Shown piece by piece: positions 47,982 to 55,769 of a stretch of DNA of 64,000 nucleotides (positions are counted from its first letter, which is position 1; each line of letters opens with the position of its first letter). The translations under genes and the position numbers were made by a program. The DNA is from Pseudovibrio brasiliensis (lineage in GTDB: Bacteria > Pseudomonadota > Alphaproteobacteria > Rhizobiales > Stappiaceae), in contig NZ_CP074126.1 in NCBI RefSeq assembly GCF_018282095.1, positions 3,638,341 through 3,702,340 on the forward strand, written 5' to 3'. The notes beneath the pieces are model-generated. The model made no database searches, was not told the origin of the DNA, and saw only the letters and a list, made by a program, of their open reading frames with translations.

Positions 47982-48959
47982 ATGAAGTTACCGCGTAAAA
48001 CCAGTACTGTTCTTTTGGCGTTATCCCTGATATTATCAAGTGCTGACCTATTACTGAACCCAGCAAAGGCCAACGTGCCGCTTGTTGTCCCCGCTGGCAA
48101 CCGGTTAAAGATCCAGCCAACAATCCCAACTGCATCCGCAACTCGCACCAAAGCGTTCAATCGAACCTACGAGAAGAAGTTCCAGCGTATCCTCTCTGTC
48201 CTTAAAAGAGAAAACCGCCTGATCCGGAACATCAAAAAAGTCGCTTCTCTCTATAATATTGATCCCGTTCACATCCTCGGCGCCATCGTCGGCGAGCACA
48301 CCTACAATTACGACAGCCTCGACACCGCACAGGGCTATTATATGAAAGCCCTGCAATACGCCCGAATTCCCATTTCATTTCAATATGATGGCGAAAAGGT
48401 CTGGAGCTTTGTTGAGCGCCCGCAGTTTGATACTTGCCACCGCGAAGAGACCAGTAACAGTCGTTGGAGATGCTATGAACTCATCTGGAACACCAGGTTC
48501 ATGGGCAAACGCGTTGGTGGCATCCATTATCCCAGAGAGCCATTCCACCGCGCATTTTTCCGCCCAATGTTCGCCGGTCAAAGCTTTGGCTTAGGTCAGA
48601 TAACTCCGCTGACCGCTTTGAAAATGAACGATATGGTCAGCAGCATCAGCGGCCTCCCGAGGCTCAACTCCAAAGACGCTTCAGGACTTTATAAAACAGT
48701 GATGGACCCGAACAAGTCCATCCACTACACCGCCGCTGTTTTAAGAGACGCAATCAACGCCTACAAGCAGATCGCGAACGTCGACATCTCTGAGAACCCT
48801 GGGATCACCTCCACGCTCTATAACCTTGGAAACCCTTGGGAACGCGCGATTTCTTACAGAAACAAGCGTCGCATCAGACCAGCTCATCTGCCCCGCGAGA
48901 ACTATTACGGCTGGCTGATCAATGAGCGCATTGATGAGCTCAGAGCAATCCTGCAATAA
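47982..48959 (+). CDS. DUF1402 protein with a lysozyme-like look
   Basis: This is a 325-residue secreted protein with a signal peptide (about residues 1-31, ending AKA). The body matches DUF1402. VHILGAIVGEHTYNYDS (Glu105) and, about 95 residues later, AGQSFGLGQITPLTA resemble the Glu-helix and the FGLxQ block of lysozyme-like lytic transglycosylases. YNLGNPWERA is near the C-terminus. With the adjacent RlpA-like gene, a role in cell-wall turnover is a reasonable inference. The gene ends directly in a bidirectional terminator. Confidence 0.82.
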   Translation: MKLPRKTSTVLLALSLILSSADLLLNPAKANVPLVVPAGNRLKIQPTIPTASATRTKAFNRTYEKKFQRILSVLKRENRLIRNIKKVASLYNIDPVHILGAIVGEHTYNYDSLDTAQGYYMKALQYARIPISFQYDGEKVWSFVERPQFDTCHREETSNSRWRCYELIWNTRFMGKRVGGIHYPREPFHRAFFRPMFAGQSFGLGQITPLTALKMNDMVSSISGLPRLNSKDASGLYKTVMDPNKSIHYTAAVLRDAINAYKQIANVDISENPGITSTLYNLGNPWERAISYRNKRRIRPAHLPRENYYGWLINERIDELRAILQ

Positions 48960-48984
48960 AAAAGGGGAGCTGAAACTCCCCTTC
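48960..48984. terminator. Bidirectional terminator between DUF1402 and the hydrolase gene
   Basis: GGGGAG and CTCCCC pair around CTGAAA, with AAAAAAA to the left giving T-run termination for the minus-strand gene. Confidence 0.85.
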
Positions 48985-49003
48985 CCGCTGCAGTATCTGA
49001 GGC

Positions 49004-49669
49004 TTACTTCAGATATGGGTTGTTCAGCCGCTCATGACCAAGCGAAGACGCAGGACCATGTCCCGGCAAGAACGTAATGTCATCACCCAGCGGTAAAAGC
49101 TTCTCTTTGATAGATGCAATCAGCGTATCATGATCACCACCCGGCAGATCGGTACGCCCGATAGAGCCAGCAAACAGAACATCACCGGAAATCGCCAGCT
49201 TCAGGTCTGTATTGTAGAAGACAACGTGTCCCGGAGCATGGCCTGGGCAATGCAGAACCTGAAACTCAGCACCACCGGCAGTGACTACGTCCCCTTCGAC
49301 AAGCCACTGATCTGGTTCAACTTTACGCACCGCATCTAGACCAAACTGCTTCGCCTGATCTTCAACGCGGTCAATCAGTGGACGGTCAGCTTCATGCGGG
49401 CCAATCACTTTCACACCCAAAGTTTCCGCCAGCTCCGCAGCTCCGCCAATATGATCGATATGCCCGTGAGTGATGAGGATATGTTCAACAGTAACACCAA
49501 GCTCTTTCAACGCAGCAAGGATGTGGTCAACATCCCCACCCGGATCAACAACAACTGCTTTTTGCGTATTCTTGTTCCAGACGATGCTACAGTTCTGCTG
49601 GAAGGCAGTGACCGGGACAACAGTAATCTGAATTCCTGACAGATCTGCTTTATTGCTGGCATCACTCAT
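49004..49669 (-). CDS. Metallo-beta-lactamase-fold hydrolase (glyoxalase II-like)
   Basis: This 221-residue cytoplasmic hydrolase has the full metal-binding set: HGHIDH (His68, His70, Asp72, His73), CPGHAPGH, SGDVLF and LPGHGP. This order matches small glyoxalase II-like enzymes such as YcbL, which act on thioesters, though the substrate is not certain. The first 20 residues are polar without a signal. It converges with the DUF1402 gene over a shared terminator. Confidence 0.93.
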   Translation of the reverse strand: MSDASNKADLSGIQITVVPVTAFQQNCSIVWNKNTQKAVVVDPGGDVDHILAALKELGVTVEHILITHGHIDHIGGAAELAETLGVKVIGPHEADRPLIDRVEDQAKQFGLDAVRKVEPDQWLVEGDVVTAGGAEFQVLHCPGHAPGHVVFYNTDLKLAISGDVLFAGSIGRTDLPGGDHDTLIASIKEKLLPLGDDITFLPGHGPASSLGHERLNNPYLK

Positions 49670-50217
49670 AAGTGCTCAATCTCCAAATTCCGAGTTCCAC
49701 GCACCATACAGTAATCATATTTAGCGGGCTACTCTCCGCTTCATTTGAACTCAGCAAATATTATCAATTACAAATACAACCTCAAAACAAAGCCCAAATA
49801 AATACCATTTATAATTGCGATCACAGTCAAACATGCAAAATTCATTTGTCATCGCAAAAATATTCGGTGTTTTGGAGATAAAATATACCACTTTGCCCTC
49901 TAATTTCTGATCAAACCCCCAATTTCATATGGTTTTACCTCCACCTTCCCTAGGAAAAGCTTGCTCTATTACCCAACTGAACCCTATTATATGCCGCACA
50001 TTCGTGAAGACTGCCTATGTTGAACTGGCCAATATTATTACCCGGCCAAGCAAATTAGGGAGCATTTGCGGTGTAAGGCAGGTAGGAGCTCTTAACCAAA
50101 GCCCCACTAGGACATTTGATTTTATTATTTGTTTGTTTCGGACGGGCATTTGGCTTTGAGAAAGCGAGTACATGCGGATACTGGCAGGTTTAAATCCGCA
50201 GGAAAGGCGATATTGTA
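49670..50217. other. AT-rich upstream region of the cold-shock gene
   Basis: 548 bases with no supported coding frame. The last 50 bases hold a hairpin and the ribosome site of the cold-shock gene; a long untranslated leader is likely, but no promoter pair stands out. Confidence 0.5.
50173..50200 (+). promoter_or_regulatory. Leader hairpin directly before the cold-shock ribosome site
   Basis: TGCGGAT (50173-50179) pairs with ATCCGCA (50194-50200); GGAAAGG follows immediately at 50201. The arrangement could modulate ribosome access with temperature. Confidence 0.45.
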
Positions 50218-50862
50218 ATGCATAATGGGAATTCGGGTCGTCGTCCACGCAGCAAGCGAGGCGGCAAGCGCGAATTTGGGGATTCGCAGAATTTCGGCCC
50301 GGAGTTTGGGGCACCAGCTTATTTTCCAGGAGATTCCGAGCGCAATGCCTACGCGCCTCCAGTGATGGAAAATGAACGCAGAGGCCCCTATGGGAACCGC
50401 AACTCGGGAGGGTTTGGCGGTGACCGGAATAACGGTTATCGCGCAAGCGGACACGGAGATGGTGACCGCGGCGGATATGGCAATCGCGGTGGCGGCGGAG
50501 GCGGTGGCTTCCGTGATGGTCCAAACGGTGGTGGCGGCGGTCGACGCAGCTATCCTCCGGTAGAACGTGGCCCACGCCAATCAGGCACCGTTAAGTTCTT
50601 CAAACTGGATAAGGGCTTTGGCTTTATCACTCCAGATGAAGGCGAAAACGATGTATTCGTCCATATCTCAGCCGTTGAACGCTCCGGCCTGACCACGCTC
50701 GATAGCGGCCAGCGGATTTCCTTTGAGACAGAACCTGATCGCCGGGGCAAAGGTCCAAAGGCAGTTGAACTGCGACTGGAAGATGGTCCTGCAGCTTCAT
50801 CTGAAGACTCTCAATCTCAGCCAGAGATGAACAACGATTTTGACAGCATGGGTCAGGACTAA
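50218..50862 (+). CDS. Cold-shock domain protein with Arg/Gly-rich N-terminus
   Basis: This 214-residue nucleic-acid-binding protein has a disordered N-terminal region (residues 1-115) rich in Gly, Arg and Asn, including long glycine runs, ahead of a cold-shock domain (about residues 120-187). RNP1 is KGFGFITP and RNP2 is DVFVHISA. The acidic tail is Ser/Glu-rich. CSD proteins melt RNA structure and act as chaperones during cold or stationary phase. Many Hyphomicrobiales have this RG-rich plus CSD layout. The upstream leader carries a hairpin next to the ribosome site. Confidence 0.92.
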   Translation: MHNGNSGRRPRSKRGGKREFGDSQNFGPEFGAPAYFPGDSERNAYAPPVMENERRGPYGNRNSGGFGGDRNNGYRASGHGDGDRGGYGNRGGGGGGGFRDGPNGGGGGRRSYPPVERGPRQSGTVKFFKLDKGFGFITPDEGENDVFVHISAVERSGLTTLDSGQRISFETEPDRRGKGPKAVELRLEDGPAASSEDSQSQPEMNNDFDSMGQD

Positions 50863-50891
50863 GCTTCCTGAAACAGCTCTGTTGATTTTCT

Positions 50892-50920
50892 AAAGGCAGC
50901 ATTTCGCTGCCTTTAGTTTT
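50892..50920 (+). terminator. Intrinsic terminator of the cold-shock gene
   Basis: AAAGGCAGC and GCTGCCTTT pair around ATTTC, then AGTTTTG. Confidence 0.83.
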
Positions 50921-51058
50921 GTCTGCAACCTGCCTCTTTGCGCCTTGTCTCCTCCCCCGCCATCAGACTATAAGGCCGACAACAAACTCAGTAACAAGCG
51001 CGTCCAACGGCATCACATTCCCTCCGGCAGCGCGAAACAAAGGCCAACAGGCGCCACT

Positions 51059-51913
51059 ATGAACTACCGGCACATTTATCATGCAGGCAACATCGGCGAT
51101 GTCCTCAAACACGTCGTTCTTGCCAACATCCTGAAGTACCTCCAGAAAAAAGATGGAGCCTACCGGGTGCTCGATACGCATGCCGGTATCGGCCTGTATG
51201 ACCTGACCTCAGAAAAAGCACAGAAAACCGGTGAATGGCAGCAGGGCGTCGGCAAAGTGTTGGAGAACATCGATGCCGCTTCTGACCAAGTGAAGGAAGT
51301 CCTCGCCCCGTGGCTCGAAACCGTTGAGAATCTCAACCCGGGTGGTGGCGTCCAGTTCTATCCAGGCTCCCCGGAAATTGCCTGTATGCTTGCCAGAAAG
51401 CAGGATCGCCTGACGCTGACAGAACTTCATCCAGAAGATTTTGAAGAGCTGAAGAACAATTACGGCGGGGACAAAAAGGTCAAGGTGATTGCACTGGATG
51501 CTTGGCTGGCATTGGGTAGCTTCCTCCCCCCAAAAGAAAGACGCGGCCTTGTACTGATCGATCCGGCTTTCGAGGTGGAAGACGAGTTCAAGCGTCTGGC
51601 TGAGGGAGTCATCCGCGGCTGGAAGCGCTGGCAAACCGGCACATTCGCAATCTGGTATCCGGTCAAAAACCAGCGTGTCGTCAACCAACTCATTGCAACA
51701 CTTGAAGAAGCTGGCATCCGCAACGCTGTAAAGCTGGAACTCTCCGCAGGCCAGATCAGCGATGACAGACCAATGAAGTCCAGTGGCATGCTGGTCATCA
51801 ATCCCCCTTGGACGCTCACAAGAGACATGAACACAGCCCTGCCATGGCTTTGTCAGACTCTTTCTCAGGGCAAAGGTGCAGAATGGTCTGTGAAGCAGGT
51901 CATTGCTGAGTAA
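51059..51913 (+). CDS. rlmJ: 23S rRNA (adenine-2030-N6)-methyltransferase RlmJ
   Basis: This 284-residue SAM-dependent methyltransferase modifies A2030 of 23S rRNA. It begins MNYRHIYHAGNIGDVLKHVV and contains DTHAGIGLYDL (SAM site), HPEDFEELK, and IDPAFE in place of the usual D-P-P-F/Y motif. The frame is open to 50945, but ATG 51059-51061 gives the RlmJ length and conserved start. It stands alone on the plus strand between the cold-shock and a secreted-protein gene. The Pro-to-Ala change in the catalytic motif could matter or be tolerated. Confidence 0.93.
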   Translation: MNYRHIYHAGNIGDVLKHVVLANILKYLQKKDGAYRVLDTHAGIGLYDLTSEKAQKTGEWQQGVGKVLENIDAASDQVKEVLAPWLETVENLNPGGGVQFYPGSPEIACMLARKQDRLTLTELHPEDFEELKNNYGGDKKVKVIALDAWLALGSFLPPKERRGLVLIDPAFEVEDEFKRLAEGVIRGWKRWQTGTFAIWYPVKNQRVVNQLIATLEEAGIRNAVKLELSAGQISDDRPMKSSGMLVINPPWTLTRDMNTALPWLCQTLSQGKGAEWSVKQVIAE

Positions 51914-52091
51914 CCCCTCAGAACCTTTGATTGACCAGAATCCGCAAATCACTGATTGCTTAAAGCGCAGGGTCAAAGCTCATGCGCTTTTTGTATCTCG
52001 TCGCGCCTCATAAAGAGGCTGGTGCATTCACGCTTCCTGCAAGCAGCCTTCTGCTGTTCAAGACCAGCCAGCCTTTCCGTGGAGAGTGTTA

Positions 52092-52616
52092 ATGCGCGCG
52101 AGATCAATCCTCACACTATTGACTGCAACTGTATTGAGTGTTGCCACCGGGACGACATTTGCCGCTGATCTTGTCCCTCCGGGAACTTATGACTCCAACA
52201 TCCCTCAAATAGACAAGGAAGACTTCATCGATCCAGATGAGAAGGTCTATTTCGGATGGTCCGGCGACTACCTACCAGCCTGCGACTCCGGCAAAGCCCA
52301 ACGCGCTGTCGCCCGCCAGATCGCCCGTGCAGTGCCCAGCTACTATGGCGGATTGCAGATCAAGCTGATTGAAGACATTCGCGAATCCGAGTTCACAATC
52401 AGAAGACCCAGTCCCGTTGGACGACGTTACTGCAATGGCATCGCCACACTGACAGACGATGCCCGCTACCGAATTTATTACGCGCTCGTACAATACGATG
52501 GCTTCCTTGGCATTTCATGGGGAGTCAAAGCGTGTATCGATGGCCTCGACAAGTTCCGGGTCTATGACGGCGAGTGTCGAACCGTTCGCCCAGAGCAGGA
52601 AATCATTCCGCGCTAG
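52092..52616 (+). CDS. Secreted protein of unknown function
   Basis: This 174-residue protein has a signal peptide (RARSILTLLTATVLSVATG, ending TFAA near residue 23) and a mature domain with four cysteines (PACDSG, RYCNG, KACIDG, DGECRT) and many Tyr residues. The ribosome site GGAGAG sits seven bases before ATG 52092. It resembles small conserved exported proteins of Hyphomicrobiales, but I can name no family. Two disulfides are likely. Role unknown. Confidence 0.75.
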   Translation: MRARSILTLLTATVLSVATGTTFAADLVPPGTYDSNIPQIDKEDFIDPDEKVYFGWSGDYLPACDSGKAQRAVARQIARAVPSYYGGLQIKLIEDIRESEFTIRRPSPVGRRYCNGIATLTDDARYRIYYALVQYDGFLGISWGVKACIDGLDKFRVYDGECRTVRPEQEIIPR

Positions 52617-52700
52617 CAGCCTTGCTACATCATGCCTCGTAGGACGAAGGAAGCTGGAGATCTATAATTCATCCAGCTCAGTCCTACGGGTATGCAGTTG

Positions 52701-53249
52701 ATGAAACACTATCTCGCCTACGCAAGCCATGATGGCCAAACCAGAAAAATAATTGGCAAGATCTCAGAGATTCTTGAACTTAAAGGAGAAAAGGTTGTCT
52801 TCCTCCCCCTTGCAACGGGGATGGAGCCACTCCCCTCTGATCTGCAAGATGCCAGCATTCTGATCGGTGCACCTATCCGCTACGGCTTCCATCTCAAACC
52901 TATACGCCAGTTCGTACAGCAAAACCTGAACGAACTAAACGCAGCTCATGCTGCCTTCTTCTCAGTCAATCTGACAGCTCGAAAAGCCGAGAAGAGCACG
53001 CCAGAAACCAACGCATACATCAGGAAGTTCCTCGAAAAATCAAAGTTTCAGCCAAAACAGGCTGCTGTCTTTGCAGGTGCGCTCAACTACCCCAATTACA
53101 AACCGTGGGATCGCCTGATGATCCAGCTCATTATGAAGATGACCAACGGTCCAACAGACCCGTCCCTCTCCATCGAGTTCACGGATTGGCGAGCGGTTGA
53201 ACGCTTCGCAGTAGAACTCGCAAGCCCACGAGAGGCACGGGCACTTTAG
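52701..53249 (+). CDS. hemG: Protoporphyrinogen oxidase, menaquinone-dependent type (HemG-like)
   Basis: This flavodoxin-fold enzyme oxidises protoporphyrinogen IX to protoporphyrin IX in haem synthesis, passing electrons to quinone. It starts MKHYLAYASHDGQTRKI with the FMN-binding loop and has SVNLTARKAEKSTPETNAYI, the HemG-specific insert, and GALNYPNYKPWDRLMIQLI. ATG 52701 is preferred because it aligns with HemG starts; ATG 52692 is nine bases earlier. The C-terminal ERFA helix is present. Most alphaproteobacteria use HemJ, so this may be a second, transferred enzyme. Confidence 0.86.
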   Translation: MKHYLAYASHDGQTRKIIGKISEILELKGEKVVFLPLATGMEPLPSDLQDASILIGAPIRYGFHLKPIRQFVQQNLNELNAAHAAFFSVNLTARKAEKSTPETNAYIRKFLEKSKFQPKQAAVFAGALNYPNYKPWDRLMIQLIMKMTNGPTDPSLSIEFTDWRAVERFAVELASPREARAL

Positions 53250-53314
53250 TAGCGAAGTCACTTGCATTATTGGAAGAAACACGGATATCGTGCAGACCAC
53301 TCAATTCTCCTAGA

Positions 53315-53358
53315 GCGTCTCCCCGAAAAGTAATTCCGGTTTTCGGACAAGGATGCGC
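53315..53358. repeat. Palindromic intergenic repeat, copy D
   Basis: GCGTCTCCCCGAAAAGTAAT then CCGGTTTTCGG. The outer arms are diverged (GCGTCT/GGATGCGC), but the inner CCGAAAA/TTTTCGG stem is intact. It lies in the leader of the first GST-like gene. Confidence 0.8.
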
Positions 53359-53394
53359 GTAACAACATGATTTAGTGTTTTACAGGTGACTGCC

Positions 53395-54012
53395 ATGCAA
53401 ACTCTTCGTTCCTCCAGCGCTTCTCCATTTGGTCGCAAAATCAAGCTTGCGCTATATGTGTTAGGCTTCGCAGACAAAGTGAACGTGGAAGTCGCTAAGA
53501 CACTGGATCCAAACGATACGCTGCGCCAGCAAAACCCGCTCGGCAAGATCCCGTGTCTCATTCTTGAAGACGGCAACGTACTCTATGATAGCCGCGTGAT
53601 CACCGAGTATCTGGACTACATGGCAGGCGGTGAAAAGCTGATCCCTGCCGGAGCTGAACGCTTCGACATCCTCACCAAACAAGCACTTGCAGATGGCATC
53701 TGTGATGCAGCTATTCAGATCGTCTATGAAGGCCGTATGCGCCCTGAAGAAAAGAAGCATCAGGATTGGGTAGACTACCAGCAAGCCAAAGTAGATCGCG
53801 CTCTCACAGCCTTTGAAAACACCCCACTCCCACAGGTTCAGCACAACTCACCAGATGCTGCACAGATCGCTCTGGCTTGCGCGCTCGGATATCTTGACCT
53901 TCGCTTTGCAGGTGAATGGCGCAAGTCCTATCCAAAACTCGTCGCTTGGCTTGATGACTTCGCATCCAGCGTCCCAGCCTACGACAAAACTAAGCCTGAG
54001 CCAGGAGCATAA
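53395..54012 (+). CDS. Glutathione S-transferase-like protein 1
   Basis: This 205-residue GST-fold protein has an N-terminal thioredoxin-like domain (TLRSSSASPFGRKIKLALYV, KIPCLILEDGNVLYDSRVI, with the cis-Pro and glutathione-binding Asp-Ser) and a C-terminal helical domain (VDRALTAFEN, ALGYLDLRFAG). Ser at the start of the SPFGRK loop is the likely glutathione-activating residue. ATG 53395 has AGGTGA five bases ahead. It is followed after eight bases by a related gene. Substrate unknown; detoxification or thiol exchange is likely. Confidence 0.88.
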   Translation: MQTLRSSSASPFGRKIKLALYVLGFADKVNVEVAKTLDPNDTLRQQNPLGKIPCLILEDGNVLYDSRVITEYLDYMAGGEKLIPAGAERFDILTKQALADGICDAAIQIVYEGRMRPEEKKHQDWVDYQQAKVDRALTAFENTPLPQVQHNSPDAAQIALACALGYLDLRFAGEWRKSYPKLVAWLDDFASSVPAYDKTKPEPGA

Positions 54013-54020
54013 GAACTGCA

Positions 54021-54653
54021 ATGATCATCCTTCGCACATCACCAACCTCTCCTTATGGGAGGAAGGCTCGTATTGCTGCAGCTGTTCTCGGCCTTGAAGA
54101 TCAGATCAAAGTCGACTGGGCAGACACCCGAGCCTCTGAAGGGTCTTTGTACGAGCAGAACCCGCTTGCAAAAGTCCCGACACTCCTTCTTGAAAACGGC
54201 GAGATCGTTTACGACAGCCGCGTTGCGCTGGAGCTGCTCGACACGCTCGCAGGCAGCGGCAAGATCATCCCAGCAGGTGAAGCACGCATCTCAGCGCTGA
54301 CAAAGCAGGCAATGGCGGATGGCATCACGGATGCAGCCATTCAGGCGCAGATCGAAACCAGAAATCATCCTGAAGAACACTGGAACGCAGTCTGGATCGA
54401 GCGGCAACAAGGCAAGGTCAACCGCACACTCAAAGCGTTCAATGACCAACCGCTTCCAACGCCAGCACAAACCAATGGCATCCCGGACTGCGCTCAAATC
54501 GCTCTGGCATGTTCACTGGGCTACTTGGACTTGCGGGCCAACGGCGACTGGCGCCGCGAAAATCCGGAGCTCGTACGCTGGCATGACGCCTTTGTAGAGC
54601 AAGTGCCTGCCTACAATGAAACACTGGCACCAGAGATGCTTGAAAGAAGCTAA
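54021..54653 (+). CDS. Glutathione S-transferase-like protein 2
   Basis: This 210-residue paralogue of the gene just upstream has TSPTSPYGRKARIAAAVLGL, KVPTLLLENGEIVYDSRVAL and SLGYLDLRANGDWR. It shares strand and operon with the first, eight bases apart. The same domain layout suggests a tandem duplication with diverged substrate range. A strong shared terminator follows. No function is proved. Confidence 0.88.
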   Translation: MIILRTSPTSPYGRKARIAAAVLGLEDQIKVDWADTRASEGSLYEQNPLAKVPTLLLENGEIVYDSRVALELLDTLAGSGKIIPAGEARISALTKQAMADGITDAAIQAQIETRNHPEEHWNAVWIERQQGKVNRTLKAFNDQPLPTPAQTNGIPDCAQIALACSLGYLDLRANGDWRRENPELVRWHDAFVEQVPAYNETLAPEMLERS

Positions 54654-54657
54654 TACA

Positions 54658-54690
54658 AAAAAGGCGCATGCCAGAAGCATGCGCCTTTAA
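54658..54690. terminator. Bidirectional terminator between the GST genes and the Omp25-like gene
   Basis: AAGGCGCATGC and GCATGCGCCTT form an 11-base stem around CAGAA with A-rich DNA on the left, giving a T-run on the minus strand. Confidence 0.88.
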
Positions 54691-54708
54691 TGCAGAAGAT
54701 CCGTTCAA

Positions 54709-55374
54709 TTAGAACTTCATGGACACGCCTGCGCGTACCAGATTTTCATCGATTTTGGTTTTTTCAGTAGTACCACCGAAGTCAAACTTCTGGTCGCCGA
54801 AATCCTGGTAGAGGTATTCGAGGCGAGCAGTCAAAGTGTCGGTTACTGCATGTTCAACACCAGCACCTACAACGTAGCCAATCGCAGTTTTCTCATCCTT
54901 GCCTGCAGAAGATTTTGCAGTCAGGTCTTTGAATGCAGCACCACCTGTACCGTATACAAGGGTACGGTCAAGAGCGTAACCAGCACGAGCGCGAACAGTC
55001 GCATTCCAGTCAGACTGCAGCTCTACGCCAGCGCTTTTCTCTTCAAGGTCATTGTACTGAATGTCAGCTTCACCACCCAGCACAACGCTAGGAGCAACCA
55101 TGAAGTTGTAACCAGCGTGAACGCCTGCAGTTACACCGTTCTGGTCGTCATCCAGAGCACCGGATGCACCGCTTTTGCCATCAGCGCCGAGGAATCCCCA
55201 GCCAGCGTTGGCACCAATGTAAGCGCCGGACCAGTCATACGCAGAAAAGGTCGCTGGTGTTTCATAAGAAATTTCTGGCTGACTTGGCTGCACTGGCTGA
55301 GGGAGGTCAGCAGCAAGGGAAGTGCCGGCCATCAGACCGAAAGCAATAGCGGTACAAGACGCAATACGCAGCAT
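54709..55374 (-). CDS. Omp25/Omp31-type outer-membrane beta-barrel protein
   Basis: This 221-residue protein has a signal peptide (MLRIASCTAIAFGLMAGTSL, cut at AA-D near residue 22), a Pro-rich linker (LPQPVQPSQPE), and an eight-strand barrel starting AYDWSGAYIGANAGWGF and ending GVSMKF with a C-terminal Phe. The design is that of the Brucella Omp25/31 and Bartonella Hbp family, abundant structural outer-membrane proteins. GGAG lies ahead of the ATG. It is monocistronic. Confidence 0.9.
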   Translation of the reverse strand: MLRIASCTAIAFGLMAGTSLAADLPQPVQPSQPEISYETPATFSAYDWSGAYIGANAGWGFLGADGKSGASGALDDDQNGVTAGVHAGYNFMVAPSVVLGGEADIQYNDLEEKSAGVELQSDWNATVRARAGYALDRTLVYGTGGAAFKDLTAKSSAGKDEKTAIGYVVGAGVEHAVTDTLTARLEYLYQDFGDQKFDFGGTTEKTKIDENLVRAGVSMKF

Positions 55375-55769
55375 GTATCATTCTCCAACAAATTATAAGC
55401 GGAGCGTATGAAACGCATCCGCTGGGGGAAGGCGATCAAATGAGACCGCCCCGGGATGGAGAAAGGTATGATTTGACTTTGTGGCTGGATCTGACGCGAA
55501 TTCTGGTTAATTCAAGGCAAACTACAGAAAGAATATGGCGACTTTGACAACCTGTTGTTTACGCTAGGTAATATATACTATTTGAGTGGCCTTTTTACTA
55601 TACACAAGCTGTGATCATTTCTGCCGACTGAAATTTTTGCAGAGATCAAGTATCAAAAGTGATCTGAGACACTTCAAGAACGCCGCAAACCTGTCTATAT
55701 ACCCGGTCAGACTCTTGTCTGCCCCCTTCGGTGTAAACAAAAAACCATACATAACTGGAATTTCAGCCT
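55375..55769. other. Divergent spacer between the Omp25-like and exchanger genes
   Basis: 395 bases without a supported gene; TTGTTTACGC near 55555 and TATATAC near 55576 suggest promoter-like AT-rich DNA, but I assign no site. Confidence 0.45.
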
